Part shown: positions 1 to 9,069 of the stretch, in pieces | Numbering within the stretch: position 1 is the first letter of the stretch | Layout: each line of letters begins with the position of its first letter | NCBI GenBank assembly: GCA_964420405.1 | Contig: CAYQTL010000062.1 | Coordinates: forward strand, 1 to 30,401 | Direction: 5' to 3' | From: CAYQTL01 sp964420405 | GTDB lineage: Bacteria > Acidobacteriota > Thermoanaerobaculia > Thermoanaerobaculales > Sulfomarinibacteraceae | Length of the DNA: 30,401 nt | Notes under the pieces: model-generated | Databases searched by the model: none | What the model was told of the DNA's origin: nothing | The model's input: the letters and a program-made list of their open reading frames with translations, nothing else | Made by a program: the position numbers and the translations under genes

Positions 1-1643
<1,643 letters not shown>

Positions 1644-1665
1644 AGCGCTGCGGGAGTCGTGACGC

Positions 1666-1696
1666 GCGGGCGCCGCGAAAGCGGCGCCCGCTTTTT
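1666..1696 (+). terminator. Rho-independent terminator of hppA
   Basis: A perfect 11-bp GC stem (1666-1676 with 1681-1691) closed by a GAAA tetraloop and followed by five T residues (1692-1696) lies 22 nt after the hppA stop codon. This is a textbook intrinsic terminator on the plus strand. Confidence 0.9.
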
Positions 1697-1767
1697 GCCT
1701 TCGCGACGGCAGTCGCGGCTGACCGGAGCGTCCAAGTCGCTCCGCGAATTGGATTGGGTAGAAACTG

Positions 1768-1799
1768 GGACGGGCGGCTCTCGGAGAGCCGCCCTGTCC
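1768..1799. other. Intergenic hairpin between convergent hppA and sat
   Basis: A 10-bp perfect stem (1772-1781 with 1785-1794, loop CGG) is extended outward by GGAC/GTCC with one bulged T. No T-run follows on either strand, so its role is unclear; it may be a back-up bidirectional terminator or an mRNA 3'-end stabiliser. The rest of 1697-1867 shows no gene I can support: the short frames here lack a ribosome site and any recognisable product. Confidence 0.5.
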
Positions 1800-1867
1800 G
1801 TTCCGTGGGGTCATGGAATCGAGTCGGTGGAGTCGATGCAAGGGGGGGAGCTTCGCTCGCACCGTAT

Positions 1868-1918
1868 CGTTTTCGCGGAGCGAAAACGAAGGCGCCCCCC
1901 GCGGGAACGGGGGGCGCC
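1868..1918 (-). terminator. Two-hairpin terminator of the apr-qmo-sat operon
   Basis: Reading on the minus strand, 28 nt after the sat stop codon, an 11-bp GC stem (1908-1918 with 1891-1901, 6-nt loop) is followed by TTCGTTTTC. That T-rich tail is itself one arm of a second perfect 9-bp hairpin (1880-1888 with 1868-1876, loop 3). The first hairpin plus T-rich tail should end transcription of the long operon; the second could act as back-up or protect the 3' end. Confidence 0.8.
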
Positions 1919-1945
1919 GGAGTCGATCGGACTCTGTAGGTCGAG

Positions 1946-3136
1946 CTAAGCCTGGCTCTTGTAGAAGCCCATGAGGATCTCGGCGACCTCGGGACGGGCG
2001 AACTCGACGGGGAGGGCCTCGCCGGCGGCCAGCATGGCGCGGACCTTGGTGCCCGACAGGAGCACGAAGTCCTCCTTGGTATGACCCTCCGGCGCCTCGC
2101 GCATCATGATGACCTTGCCGAGCATGCGCGAGAAAGCGGTGTGGTCGGCCTCGAAGATCCTGATCTCGAGGGCGCCGGCGGGCACCTCGTCGTGGAAGAT
2201 CGTCTGGGCGTCGAACGGGCCGTAGTAGTCGCCGACGCCGGCGTGGTCGCGGCCGACGATCAGGTGGGTGGCGCCCATGTTCTGGCGGAAGACGGCATGC
2301 AGCACCGCCTCGCGGGGGCCGGCGTACAGCATGTCGAAGCCGTAGCCTGTGATCTCGACGGAGTTGGGAGGGAAGTACAGCTCGGCCATCTTGCGGATCG
2401 CGGCGTCGCGGACGTCGGCCGGGATGTCGCCGGGCTTGAGCTTGCCGAGCAGCATGTGGATGACGGCGCCGTCGGCGCCCTCCCGCTCCATCGCCATCCG
2501 CACGAGCTCCTCGTGGGCCCGGTGCATCGGGTTGCGGGTCTGGAACGCGACCACCTTGTCCCAGCCGTTCTGCCTGATCTTCTCGCGGATCTGCATGGCC
2601 GTCCGGAAGGTCTCCGGGAAGTCGGTGGCGAAGTAGGAGAAGCTGAGGACCTGGATCGGTCCCGACAGGAGCACGTTGCCGACCTCGTTGAACGCCTTCA
2701 CGCCCGGGTGGGCGGAGTCGAGCGTGCGGAAGACCTTCTCGGTCATGAACCGCATCTGGTCGTCGCTCACGGTCTCGATCGCCTCGATCGTCTGGATCGC
2801 GAGCACCGGGTTGCCCTCGACGTTGGGGTCCTTCAACGCGACCCGCATGCCGGGCTCGAGGCCGGTCGCGTCGGCCACCATGTTGACGATCGGCACCGGC
2901 CAGAACAGGCCGTCGGTGGTGTGCATCGTCTCGGCCACCGCCAGCGAGTCCGCCAGGTTCATGTAGCCGGTCAGGGGGTTGAAGTAGCCCGAGCCGAGCA
3001 TGACGGCGTTGGCGGCGGCGGCGGAGCAGATGCCCACCGACGGAAGGCTCTGGGCCTCCTCGACCAGCCTCGCGCGCTCGCCGTCGTCTGCCACGTACAG
3101 CGGGTTCAGGGTGTCGGAGCCGTGTGGTTTGATCAT
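1946..3136 (-). CDS. sat: Sulfate adenylyltransferase (ATP sulfurylase), dissimilatory type
   Basis: Catalyses ATP + sulfate to adenosine 5'-phosphosulfate (APS) + PPi, the activation step before APS reduction (or, run backwards, ATP formation in sulfur oxidisers). The 396-residue protein is a single-domain homo-oligomeric ATP sulfurylase without a fused APS kinase. Visible motifs are the nucleotide-binding QTRNPMHRAHE at residues 199-209 (the HxxH-like site) and GRDHAG at 295-300. The N-terminus MIKPHGSDTLNPLYV resembles the Sat of sulfate reducers. ATG at 3136 is preceded by a GAGG ribosome site 6 nt upstream. Sat is the last gene of the operon, 28 nt downstream of qmoC, and is followed by a strong terminator. 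In many sulfate reducers sat comes first or stands apart, so the terminal position is a variation. Confidence 0.97.
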   Translation of the reverse strand: MIKPHGSDTLNPLYVADDGERARLVEEAQSLPSVGICSAAAANAVMLGSGYFNPLTGYMNLADSLAVAETMHTTDGLFWPVPIVNMVADATGLEPGMRVALKDPNVEGNPVLAIQTIEAIETVSDDQMRFMTEKVFRTLDSAHPGVKAFNEVGNVLLSGPIQVLSFSYFATDFPETFRTAMQIREKIRQNGWDKVVAFQTRNPMHRAHEELVRMAMEREGADGAVIHMLLGKLKPGDIPADVRDAAIRKMAELYFPPNSVEITGYGFDMLYAGPREAVLHAVFRQNMGATHLIVGRDHAGVGDYYGPFDAQTIFHDEVPAGALEIRIFEADHTAFSRMLGKVIMMREAPEGHTKEDFVLLSGTKVRAMLAAGEALPVEFARPEVAEILMGFYKSQA

Positions 3137-3164
3137 GGTGTCCTCTCCCTCATCGTGTTGGGTG

Positions 3165-4358
3165 TCATCGCCTCGCCGAGGCGGGTTGCGCCGAGGAGGT
3201 GGTCAGCCGCAGGTGGACCAACGCCAGCGTTCGGTACAGGATATGCGCGAACTTGGAGTAGGGGACGGTCATGAAGAGGGTCATCACCACCGCCAGGTGG
3301 AGCAGGTAGACGCCGCACGCCACCGCAGGCGACGCGACGAACCGCAGCGCCTCGGTCAGGACGCCGGTGGCGATCACCGCCAGGACCACGTACAGGAAGA
3401 ACCGGTCGAAGGCGCGCGTGTCGCCCACCTTGCGGTCGTTGCTCAGCCGGTTGGTGAACAGGATCGCGCCGCCCACGACGAGCAGCACGGCCGAGATGTT
3501 GCCGAGCCACTTCACCGGGTGGTCCAGCGGCAGCGGGTAGTCGTGGGGCATCACCAGAGGGATCCACGAGAACGCCGGGACGTCGCGGTACAGGTACAGG
3601 ATCAGCAGGCCCGACGTGACGGCCGCGCCGACGAACCCCCACATGACCAGGAAGTGCCCCCAGCGCCTGCGCCCGGCGACGGAGTCCCCGCACTCGCCGA
3701 ACCGGCGGTGGCTGCCGATCTCGCCGACCGTCGCGGCGAGCGCGCCGAGGAACGACCCGTGACGCTCGGCACCGGCTCCGATCAGCTTCCAGTAGCGCCG
3801 GCCGGACACCCAGAGGGCGGCCACCACCCACAGCGAGATCGCGGTGTAGACGACGTAGATGTGGGTGTGGGGGACGAACGCCTCGTAGTGGAACGGTCCC
3901 TCCAGCACAGGGTTGTCGTGGACCTCCGGGATCGCGAGGCCGGTGGTGGCGCCGAGCAGCACCACCCAGAACAGGATCGGCAGGCCGATCACGAGCGGCC
4001 AGGTGGTGCGCACGTTGGCGAGCAGCCGGCCCATGAAGGCCGGGGCGGACAGATGGCGGACGACCAGTGCGCGCAGCGTCTGCATGACGTCGCCCGGCTG
4101 CGCGTCCCGCGGGCAGCGGACGTTGCAGTCGTTGCACTGGTGGCACAGCCACACGGCGGGGTCGGCCGCGAGCCGGTCGACCATGCCCCACTGGGCCCAG
4201 AGCATCTGCCGGCGGGGGAACGGTGCCGAGACCGGAGCCAGGGTGCAGACGCTCGAGCATGTCGCACACTGGTAGCAACGGCTTGCGCTGTCGGCTCCGC
4301 GCTCGGCGAGCTCCCTCCGGATCTCCGACGACGGCAGCAGCGCCGGTATGGACGCCAT
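3165..4358 (-). CDS. qmoC: Quinone-interacting membrane-bound oxidoreductase subunit QmoC
   Basis: Membrane subunit of the Qmo complex, which passes electrons between menaquinol and APS reductase. The 397-residue protein has an HdrC-like N-terminal domain with two [4Fe-4S] motifs (Cys 28/31/34/38 and Cys 72/75/78/82, each CxxCxxCxxxC), then a b-type cytochrome region from about residue 110 with some six hydrophobic helices, like HdrE/NarI membrane subunits. Several His residues in and near the helices could ligate haem. Length and domain order match QmoC. ATG 4358 has GGGGAGG 8 nt upstream; the qmoB stop lies 15 nt before the start, so the genes are cotranscribed and probably translated together. 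The fused iron-sulfur plus cytochrome layout distinguishes it from separate HdrC/HdrE proteins. Confidence 0.95.
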   Translation of the reverse strand: MASIPALLPSSEIRRELAERGADSASRCYQCATCSSVCTLAPVSAPFPRRQMLWAQWGMVDRLAADPAVWLCHQCNDCNVRCPRDAQPGDVMQTLRALVVRHLSAPAFMGRLLANVRTTWPLVIGLPILFWVVLLGATTGLAIPEVHDNPVLEGPFHYEAFVPHTHIYVVYTAISLWVVAALWVSGRRYWKLIGAGAERHGSFLGALAATVGEIGSHRRFGECGDSVAGRRRWGHFLVMWGFVGAAVTSGLLILYLYRDVPAFSWIPLVMPHDYPLPLDHPVKWLGNISAVLLVVGGAILFTNRLSNDRKVGDTRAFDRFFLYVVLAVIATGVLTEALRFVASPAVACGVYLLHLAVVMTLFMTVPYSKFAHILYRTLALVHLRLTTSSAQPASARR

Positions 4359-4373
4359 GGCGGCACCTCCCCG

Positions 4374-6608
4374 TCAGAACCCCTTGAGGGGGTTCGGCCC
4401 GAGCGCGTCGAGCTCGGCGGCGAACTCGTCGAGCAGCCTGGGAATCCGGTCGAACTCGTTGTGGGCGAGCTCGACCGTCTTGATGCGCTCCGACTCCAGC
4501 GACAGCCGCTCGAGGGTCTCGCCCACGTTGCCGAGCCGGGTGTGGGCGAGCTCGGAGCCTCGAACGTAGTGGCACTGGTAGTCGTCGCCGTACGTGCAGC
4601 CGATCAGGATGACGCCGTCGATCCCGCGCGACAGCGCCTCCGCGATCCAGATGATGTTGGTCGAGCCGAGGCACCGGATCGGGATGATCCGTACCCAGGG
4701 GTTCCACCGCGTGCGCAACGCCGCGGCGGCGTCGAGCGCGGGCAACGCGTCGTTCTCGCACAGCAGCGCCAGGATGCGGGGCTTCTCCTCGTAGTCCTCG
4801 GGGACCTCGATCGCCTTGATCATCTCGGCGACCATCTGGACGGAGTAGTCGGGGAAGCTGATGATCCGCTCGGGGCAGGCGCCCATGCAGATGCCGCAGC
4901 GGCGGCACCGCAGCGGCATCAGCTCCGGCGTCCCCTTGGCGTCCTCGTTGAGGGTCCCGAACGGGCACTCCTCGGTGCACCGCTTGCACTGCGTGCAGCG
5001 CTGCAGGAAGAAGTCCGGGTAGGTGGTGTCGCCGGCCCGCGGATGGACCGCCTCGCCGCGCTTCGCGGCCTCGATGCACTGGACCGCCTTCATGGCGGCC
5101 CCGAAGCCGTCCTCGGAGGCCTGGGCGGTGTCCATCGGCGCACGCACGGCGCCGGCGGCGTAGACGCCCGTCCGGCGGGTCTCGTACGGGAAGCAGATGA
5201 AGTGCGAGTCGGGGAACGAGTACCGCAGGGCCGGGAGGTCCGGGCCCTGGCGGTAGCCGAGGTTGAGGATCTCGGTGCCGTCGTGCCCGGCGAGCCGTTC
5301 CGCGAGCTCCGCGGCGTCCTTGCGCTGCTGGGAGCTCTCGGAGTGCTCGGCGCGGTCGCGGGCTTCGTGGAGCTGGCGGATCGCCTCGCCGTCGGCGGCG
5401 TTCGGGACCATGCCGACCGCCAGCACCACCAGGTCGGCGTCGATCGCGGCGTCGTCGCCGAGCAGGCTCGAGCTCATGTGGACCGACAGCCGGCCGTCGG
5501 CGTCGACCCGGTCGACCTCGCCGCGGGTCATCATCACGCCCGAGGTGGCCTGCACCCCGAGGTAGAAGTGCTCCATCTGGCCGGGGGTCCGCATGTCGCG
5601 GTAGATCACCGCGGTCTCGACCTGTGGGTGGGTGGCGCGGATCTCGGCCACCTGCCGCAGCGTCGTCGCGCAGCACTCGGAGGAGCAGTAGCGCAGGTGG
5701 TCCTCGTCGCGCGAGCCGGCGCACTGGATGAAGACGACCCGCCCCGGGGTTCCGTTGTCCGACGGCCGGACCAGCCGGCCCGACACGAGCATCTGCTCGA
5801 GCTCGTGGGAGGTGATGACGTCGGCCGAGACGCCGTAGCCGAGGTGCCTGAGACGCTCGGCGTCGTACGGGCGGGCACCGGTGGCCTGGACGATCGCGCC
5901 GGCGACCAGCTCGGTGCCGTCGCTCAGGAGGACCCGGAACTGGCCCGGTTGTCCCGTGATCCTGGTCGTGGTGGTACCGAGATGAACCGCGATCGCGTCG
6001 TCGGCTTCGACCGCCGCCACCAGCGCTGGCATCGGGTTGTCGTGGGGGCGGTCGTACGGCGGCTCCTCGGGGAAGACCGACCTCAGTGCCGCGGTGCGGC
6101 CGCCGAGGACCTCGGCGCGCTCGACCAGCACGACCGGGTGGCCCATGCCGGCCGCGGCCCGGGCCGCCTCGAGCCCGGCGCGGCCGCCGCCCACCACGAG
6201 GACCGTGTCAGAGACCTCCTCGGAGAGGGGCGCGTACGGCTTGGTGTTCTTGAGCCTCGCCAGGCCCATCCGGATCATGTCCTCGGCCAGGGCCTGGGTG
6301 TCCTCGTCCCCGGCGGGGTGCGTCCAGGTGCATTGCTCGCGCAGGCCGAGGCGGTAGACGGCCGGACCCCCGTCGGCGGAGATCGACGCGAACTCGGCGG
6401 TCTTGGCACGCTCGGAGCACGCGGCGACGAGGGCGCCGTCGAGATCGTTCTCGCCGACCGCCTGTCGGATCGCGGCGAGCCCCTCGGGCGCGCACAGGCA
6501 CCCGTGGGTCAGGGTCGCGGCCCCGCCGGCGGTGCCGGCCAGGGCGTCGACGTCGACGGCGTCGCCGATTCCACAACCGGAGCAGAAGAAGACTCCGACC
6601 TTGTTCAT
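4374..6608 (-). CDS. qmoB: Quinone-interacting membrane-bound oxidoreductase subunit QmoB (HdrA-MvhD fusion)
   Basis: Cytoplasmic flavo-iron-sulfur subunit of Qmo. In order: an N-terminal Cys motif (FFCSGCGIGD, residues 7-16) with further Cys near residues 37-39 and 64; an FAD-binding fold (VLVVGGGRAGLEAARAA, from about 136); the VQCAGSRD-like segment FIQCAGSRDEDHLRYCSSECC; a two-cluster ferredoxin domain (CTQCKRCTEECP and CRRCGICMGACP); and an MvhD-like C-terminal domain with four Cys (LLCEND, IRCLGS, LIGCTYGDDYQC) suited to a [2Fe-2S] centre. I chose ATG 6608 rather than an in-frame ATG 27 nt upstream because AAGGAG lies 8 nt before it and it overlaps the qmoA stop as ATGA. The 744-residue length fits QmoB. 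It probably docks AprAB or relays electrons to it; that role is inferred from Qmo studies. Confidence 0.95.
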   Translation of the reverse strand: MNKVGVFFCSGCGIGDAVDVDALAGTAGGAATLTHGCLCAPEGLAAIRQAVGENDLDGALVAACSERAKTAEFASISADGGPAVYRLGLREQCTWTHPAGDEDTQALAEDMIRMGLARLKNTKPYAPLSEEVSDTVLVVGGGRAGLEAARAAAGMGHPVVLVERAEVLGGRTAALRSVFPEEPPYDRPHDNPMPALVAAVEADDAIAVHLGTTTTRITGQPGQFRVLLSDGTELVAGAIVQATGARPYDAERLRHLGYGVSADVITSHELEQMLVSGRLVRPSDNGTPGRVVFIQCAGSRDEDHLRYCSSECCATTLRQVAEIRATHPQVETAVIYRDMRTPGQMEHFYLGVQATSGVMMTRGEVDRVDADGRLSVHMSSSLLGDDAAIDADLVVLAVGMVPNAADGEAIRQLHEARDRAEHSESSQQRKDAAELAERLAGHDGTEILNLGYRQGPDLPALRYSFPDSHFICFPYETRRTGVYAAGAVRAPMDTAQASEDGFGAAMKAVQCIEAAKRGEAVHPRAGDTTYPDFFLQRCTQCKRCTEECPFGTLNEDAKGTPELMPLRCRRCGICMGACPERIISFPDYSVQMVAEMIKAIEVPEDYEEKPRILALLCENDALPALDAAAALRTRWNPWVRIIPIRCLGSTNIIWIAEALSRGIDGVILIGCTYGDDYQCHYVRGSELAHTRLGNVGETLERLSLESERIKTVELAHNEFDRIPRLLDEFAAELDALGPNPLKGF

Positions 6609-7864
6609 CGCGCGCTCCTTCCCGCCGCACCCCACGCCCGGGCGGCAGCGCCGGTGGCGTCCCGCACCGACGACGCCACGTCCTCGGGACGCCGCGCCAC
6701 TCCCGCCACCACGATGCCGGAGCCGAGGTCGTCGAGGAGGAAGCCGTCGTCGTCTTTGCGGGTGAACAGGGGGCCGTCGTCGTCGGCCGTGCTCGGCACC
6801 ATGCCGGTCGCGAGCACCACCAGGTCCGCCGTCTCCTCGAGAAGCGTTCCGGACTCGACGTCTTCGACCTTGAGGGTCAGCACGCCGTCGACCCGGTCGA
6901 CGGTGCCGACCTTCCCCTTGACCAGGCGGACGCCCTCGAGGGCGGCGGTCTCCAGAAGCACGTCCTCATTGCGTCCGGGCGTGCGCCGGTCGATGTAGTA
7001 CATGGTGACCTCGGCGTCGGGGAGCTGGTCCTTGACGTAGCGGGCCTGCTTCAGCGACGCGAGGCAGCAGATCCCGGAGCAGTAGGGGAGGTGGTTGACG
7101 TCCCTCGAGCCGGCGCACTGGACGAACGCCACCCGCTTCGGCGCCGTGCCGTCGGAGGGGCGGAGGATCCTGCCGCCGGTGGGCCCGGCGGGCGCCGCGA
7201 GGCGCTCGAGCTCGACGTTGGCGAGGACGTCCTCGAACCGGTCCCCGCCGAGGTCGACGAGGTTCGCCTTGGGGTAGGGCTTCCAGCCGGTCGCGACGAC
7301 CACGGCGCCGGCTTCGATGGTCTCGGTGGCCTCGGCGGCCGTCGGGTCGACCGCACCGTAGGGGCAGGCGTCGGCGATCGCCCTCGCCGCTTCGTCCGAC
7401 ACGGCGTCACGGTCGAACACGTACCGCTTCGGCCACGCCGTCAGGTGCGGCAGCCGGATCGCCTTGACCTTCTTCATGCCGAGGTTGAACGGGTCCGGTA
7501 CCTCGGTGTCGCACGCGGCTTCGCACTCGCCGCAGGCGGTGCAGGCCGCGGTGACGTAGGCGGGGTCGGTCGTCACCTCGACCCGCCAGAGGCCGTCGAC
7601 GCGCTCGGCGGCGGTGACTCTGGAGGAGGTCAGCACCCGGATCCGGGGGTTGCGCTCGAGGCGCCGGGTGTTGATCTCCATCCCGCATGACGGCGGGCAC
7701 ATCTTCGGGAAGTAGTTGTGGCTGCGAAGGACGCGGCCGCCGACCGACGGCTCGCGTTCCACCAGCACCACCTCGGCGCCGGCCTCGGCGGCCTCGAGGG
7801 CGGCCGTGATGCCGGCGATGCCGCCGCCGAGGACGAGCAGCGTGGGCGTGGAGCTCTGGCTCAT
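6605..7864 (-). CDS. qmoA: Quinone-interacting membrane-bound oxidoreductase subunit QmoA (HdrA-like)
   Basis: FAD-binding HdrA-like subunit of the Qmo complex, 419 residues. The Rossmann motif LVLGGGIAGITAALEAAEAG spans roughly residues 10-29; PKMCPPSCGMEIN (Cys 56 and 60) and CTACGECEAAC (Cys 108/111/114/118), with Cys 167 further on, are likely iron-sulfur ligands. The segment FVQCAGSRDVNHLPYCSGICC is shared with QmoB and other HdrA proteins. Compared with methanogen HdrA it lacks a long C-terminal ferredoxin domain, as expected of QmoA. Start ATG 7864 has GGAG 9 nt upstream and overlaps the TGA of the YkgJ gene by 4 nt (ATGA); its own TGA overlaps the qmoB ATG the same way, so translational coupling runs through three genes. 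Confidence 0.95.
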   Translation of the reverse strand: MSQSSTPTLLVLGGGIAGITAALEAAEAGAEVVLVEREPSVGGRVLRSHNYFPKMCPPSCGMEINTRRLERNPRIRVLTSSRVTAAERVDGLWRVEVTTDPAYVTAACTACGECEAACDTEVPDPFNLGMKKVKAIRLPHLTAWPKRYVFDRDAVSDEAARAIADACPYGAVDPTAAEATETIEAGAVVVATGWKPYPKANLVDLGGDRFEDVLANVELERLAAPAGPTGGRILRPSDGTAPKRVAFVQCAGSRDVNHLPYCSGICCLASLKQARYVKDQLPDAEVTMYYIDRRTPGRNEDVLLETAALEGVRLVKGKVGTVDRVDGVLTLKVEDVESGTLLEETADLVVLATGMVPSTADDDGPLFTRKDDDGFLLDDLGSGIVVAGVARRPEDVASSVRDATGAAARAWGAAGRSAR

Positions 7865-8673
7865 GCGGTTCTCCGTGGATTCGCGTGCTCCGGCCGGACG
7901 TCGAGGATGGGCTCCGCGAACAGCGCGAAGCGCAGCCACCGGAACGCGAAGCGGAGCAGCGCGAGGTCGTCGGTGCGGATCTCCTCCACCAGCCCGGGCT
8001 CGAGGTCGAACCGCTCCAGGAAGCTGGACTCGAAGATGAACGTGCGGAAGGTGTCGAGGTCGTAGGCGGCGGTGTAGAACATGTGGATCCGCTTGGCGTC
8101 GAGCGTGCGTCCGCCGATGAACCACGGGTGTCCCACCAGCTCGCGGAACCCGCGCTCGAGGTCGTCCTGCGCTTCGAGCCCCTGGTCGCGCCGCCACTCG
8201 GCGGCGGTCCACGCGGCGGCTTCGGGCTGGACACGGCCCTCGCAGTGGTCGTCCTCGAACACGAAGTGGATCGGCTCGGGCTCCTCGCCGGCCCGAGCGG
8301 GCGGCAAAGCCATGCCCAGCGGGTACATCCGGCAGGCCCACGGCCGGTCGGCGTATACCGCGCAACCGTCGTCGCCGAGGAACGGACAGCGCCGTGCCGG
8401 GTCGTCGTCGCGCATCCTGAGGATGACGATCGGCAGGTGCAGGTCCTTCGTGACGGGGTTGCCCGTGTAGGTTTCGAGGAAGATCCGGGTGTGGACGCCG
8501 TGGTGCCTCGCGAGTCGGAGGACGTCGAGCGGGGTCAGCACGATGTTGACGTCGGCGCAGCAACGGTTGAAGCACGGCACGCCCGGATGGCAGGTGAAGC
8601 AGAAGGTCTCGCCGTCAGCGAGCCTCCGGCGGTCCTCGAGGAAGGCCGGCAGCGCCGGCTCGGGACGGCTCAT
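7861..8673 (-). CDS. YkgJ-family cysteine-cluster protein, possible Fe-S or Zn binder
   Basis: A 270-residue protein with the CxxC...CxxxCC pattern of the YkgJ/UPF0153 family: Cys 25, 28, 34, 38 and 39 near the N-terminus (CFTCHPGVPCFNRCC), followed by Cys 96, 104 and 114 (RCPFLGDDGCAVYADRPWACRMYP). Eight conserved-looking Cys suggest a metal or iron-sulfur site; the family has no settled biochemical function. After about residue 130 the sequence is less typical and is rich in aromatic and charged residues. ATG 8673 has AAAGGAG upstream and overlaps the preceding gene's TGA (ATGA); its own TGA overlaps qmoA's ATG. Strict coupling to qmoA suggests a role in Qmo or AprAB assembly, cluster insertion or electron transfer. 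That is inference. Confidence 0.85.
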   Translation of the reverse strand: MSRPEPALPAFLEDRRRLADGETFCFTCHPGVPCFNRCCADVNIVLTPLDVLRLARHHGVHTRIFLETYTGNPVTKDLHLPIVILRMRDDDPARRCPFLGDDGCAVYADRPWACRMYPLGMALPPARAGEEPEPIHFVFEDDHCEGRVQPEAAAWTAAEWRRDQGLEAQDDLERGFRELVGHPWFIGGRTLDAKRIHMFYTAAYDLDTFRTFIFESSFLERFDLEPGLVEEIRTDDLALLRFAFRWLRFALFAEPILDVRPEHANPRRTA

Positions 8674-9005
8674 TCGGAGGCTCCTTTCCCGTCGTCGGAG
8701 TCGGTCTCGGATTGGTCGGACCCGCGGCGAACGTCCGCGTCGAGGATCCGGTCCTTCAACGCGTCCGGCGACCACACCGCGAGCGGCGAGGCCGCACCGG
8801 TCTCGGGGTCGACGCGGTACCGGTAGGAGGCGGCGACCGCGTACTGCTCCCGCATGCGGGTCCAGCCGCGGCGGTAGTACGGGCAGTCGTCGTTGAAGCA
8901 CGCGAGCTGGAAGCCGGTCTGCCAGCCGGTGTTGTCCGGCAGCTCGAAGGGCCGGAGCTCGTGGCCGCAGTGCGGGCAGGTCGGGGTGTCGGCAGTGGTG
9001 TCCAT
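8670..9005 (-). CDS. Small zinc-ribbon-like protein of the apr-qmo operon
   Basis: A 111-residue protein of unknown function. Cys 10 and 13 (TCPHCG) and Cys 36 and 41 (ACFNDDC) form a CxxC-x22-CxxxxC pattern typical of a zinc ribbon, similar to Ogr/Delta-like finger proteins. The middle part (YYRRGWTRMREQYAVAASYR) is aromatic and basic; the tail is acidic and Ser/Asp-rich. I chose ATG 9005: an upstream in-frame GTG/ATG extension would run back through a strong hairpin and overlap aprA. No clear Shine-Dalgarno precedes 9005, unlike every other gene of the operon. Its TGA overlaps the ATG of the YkgJ gene (ATGA). Location between aprA and qmoA implies a job with the APS reductase/Qmo pair, but nothing in the sequence names it. 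Confidence 0.75.
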   Translation of the reverse strand: MDTTADTPTCPHCGHELRPFELPDNTGWQTGFQLACFNDDCPYYRRGWTRMREQYAVAASYRYRVDPETGAASPLAVWSPDALKDRILDADVRRGSDQSETDSDDGKGASE

Positions 9006-9026
9006 GGGTACGGGATCGGGGAAGAG

Positions 9027-9054
9027 GGCCCCGGGCGCCGAGGCGCCCGGGGCC
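9027..9054 (-). promoter_or_regulatory. Strong intercistronic hairpin between aprA and the zinc-ribbon gene
   Basis: A 13-bp perfect GC-only inverted repeat (9027-9039 with 9042-9054, apex GA, so effectively a 12-bp stem with a 4-nt loop) sits 15 nt after the aprA stop and 21 nt before the next start codon. The downstream minus-strand sequence is pyrimidine-rich (CTCTTCCCC) but has no T-run, so it is more likely an mRNA-stabilising or partial-termination element than a full terminator. It could set aprBA transcript levels above those of qmo and sat. Confidence 0.6.
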
Positions 9055-9069
9055 GGTTCACGATGACCG

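Noticed and set aside
1659..1949. Plus-strand frame between hppA and sat
   Set aside because: It runs through three strong hairpins including two terminators and has no ribosome site.
3000..6998. A 1332-codon open frame on the plus strand antisense to sat-qmoC-qmoB
   Set aside because: It lies opposite well-recognised genes, is rich in Arg, Gly, Val and His with no domain, and is the usual by-product of very GC-rich codons on the opposite strand.
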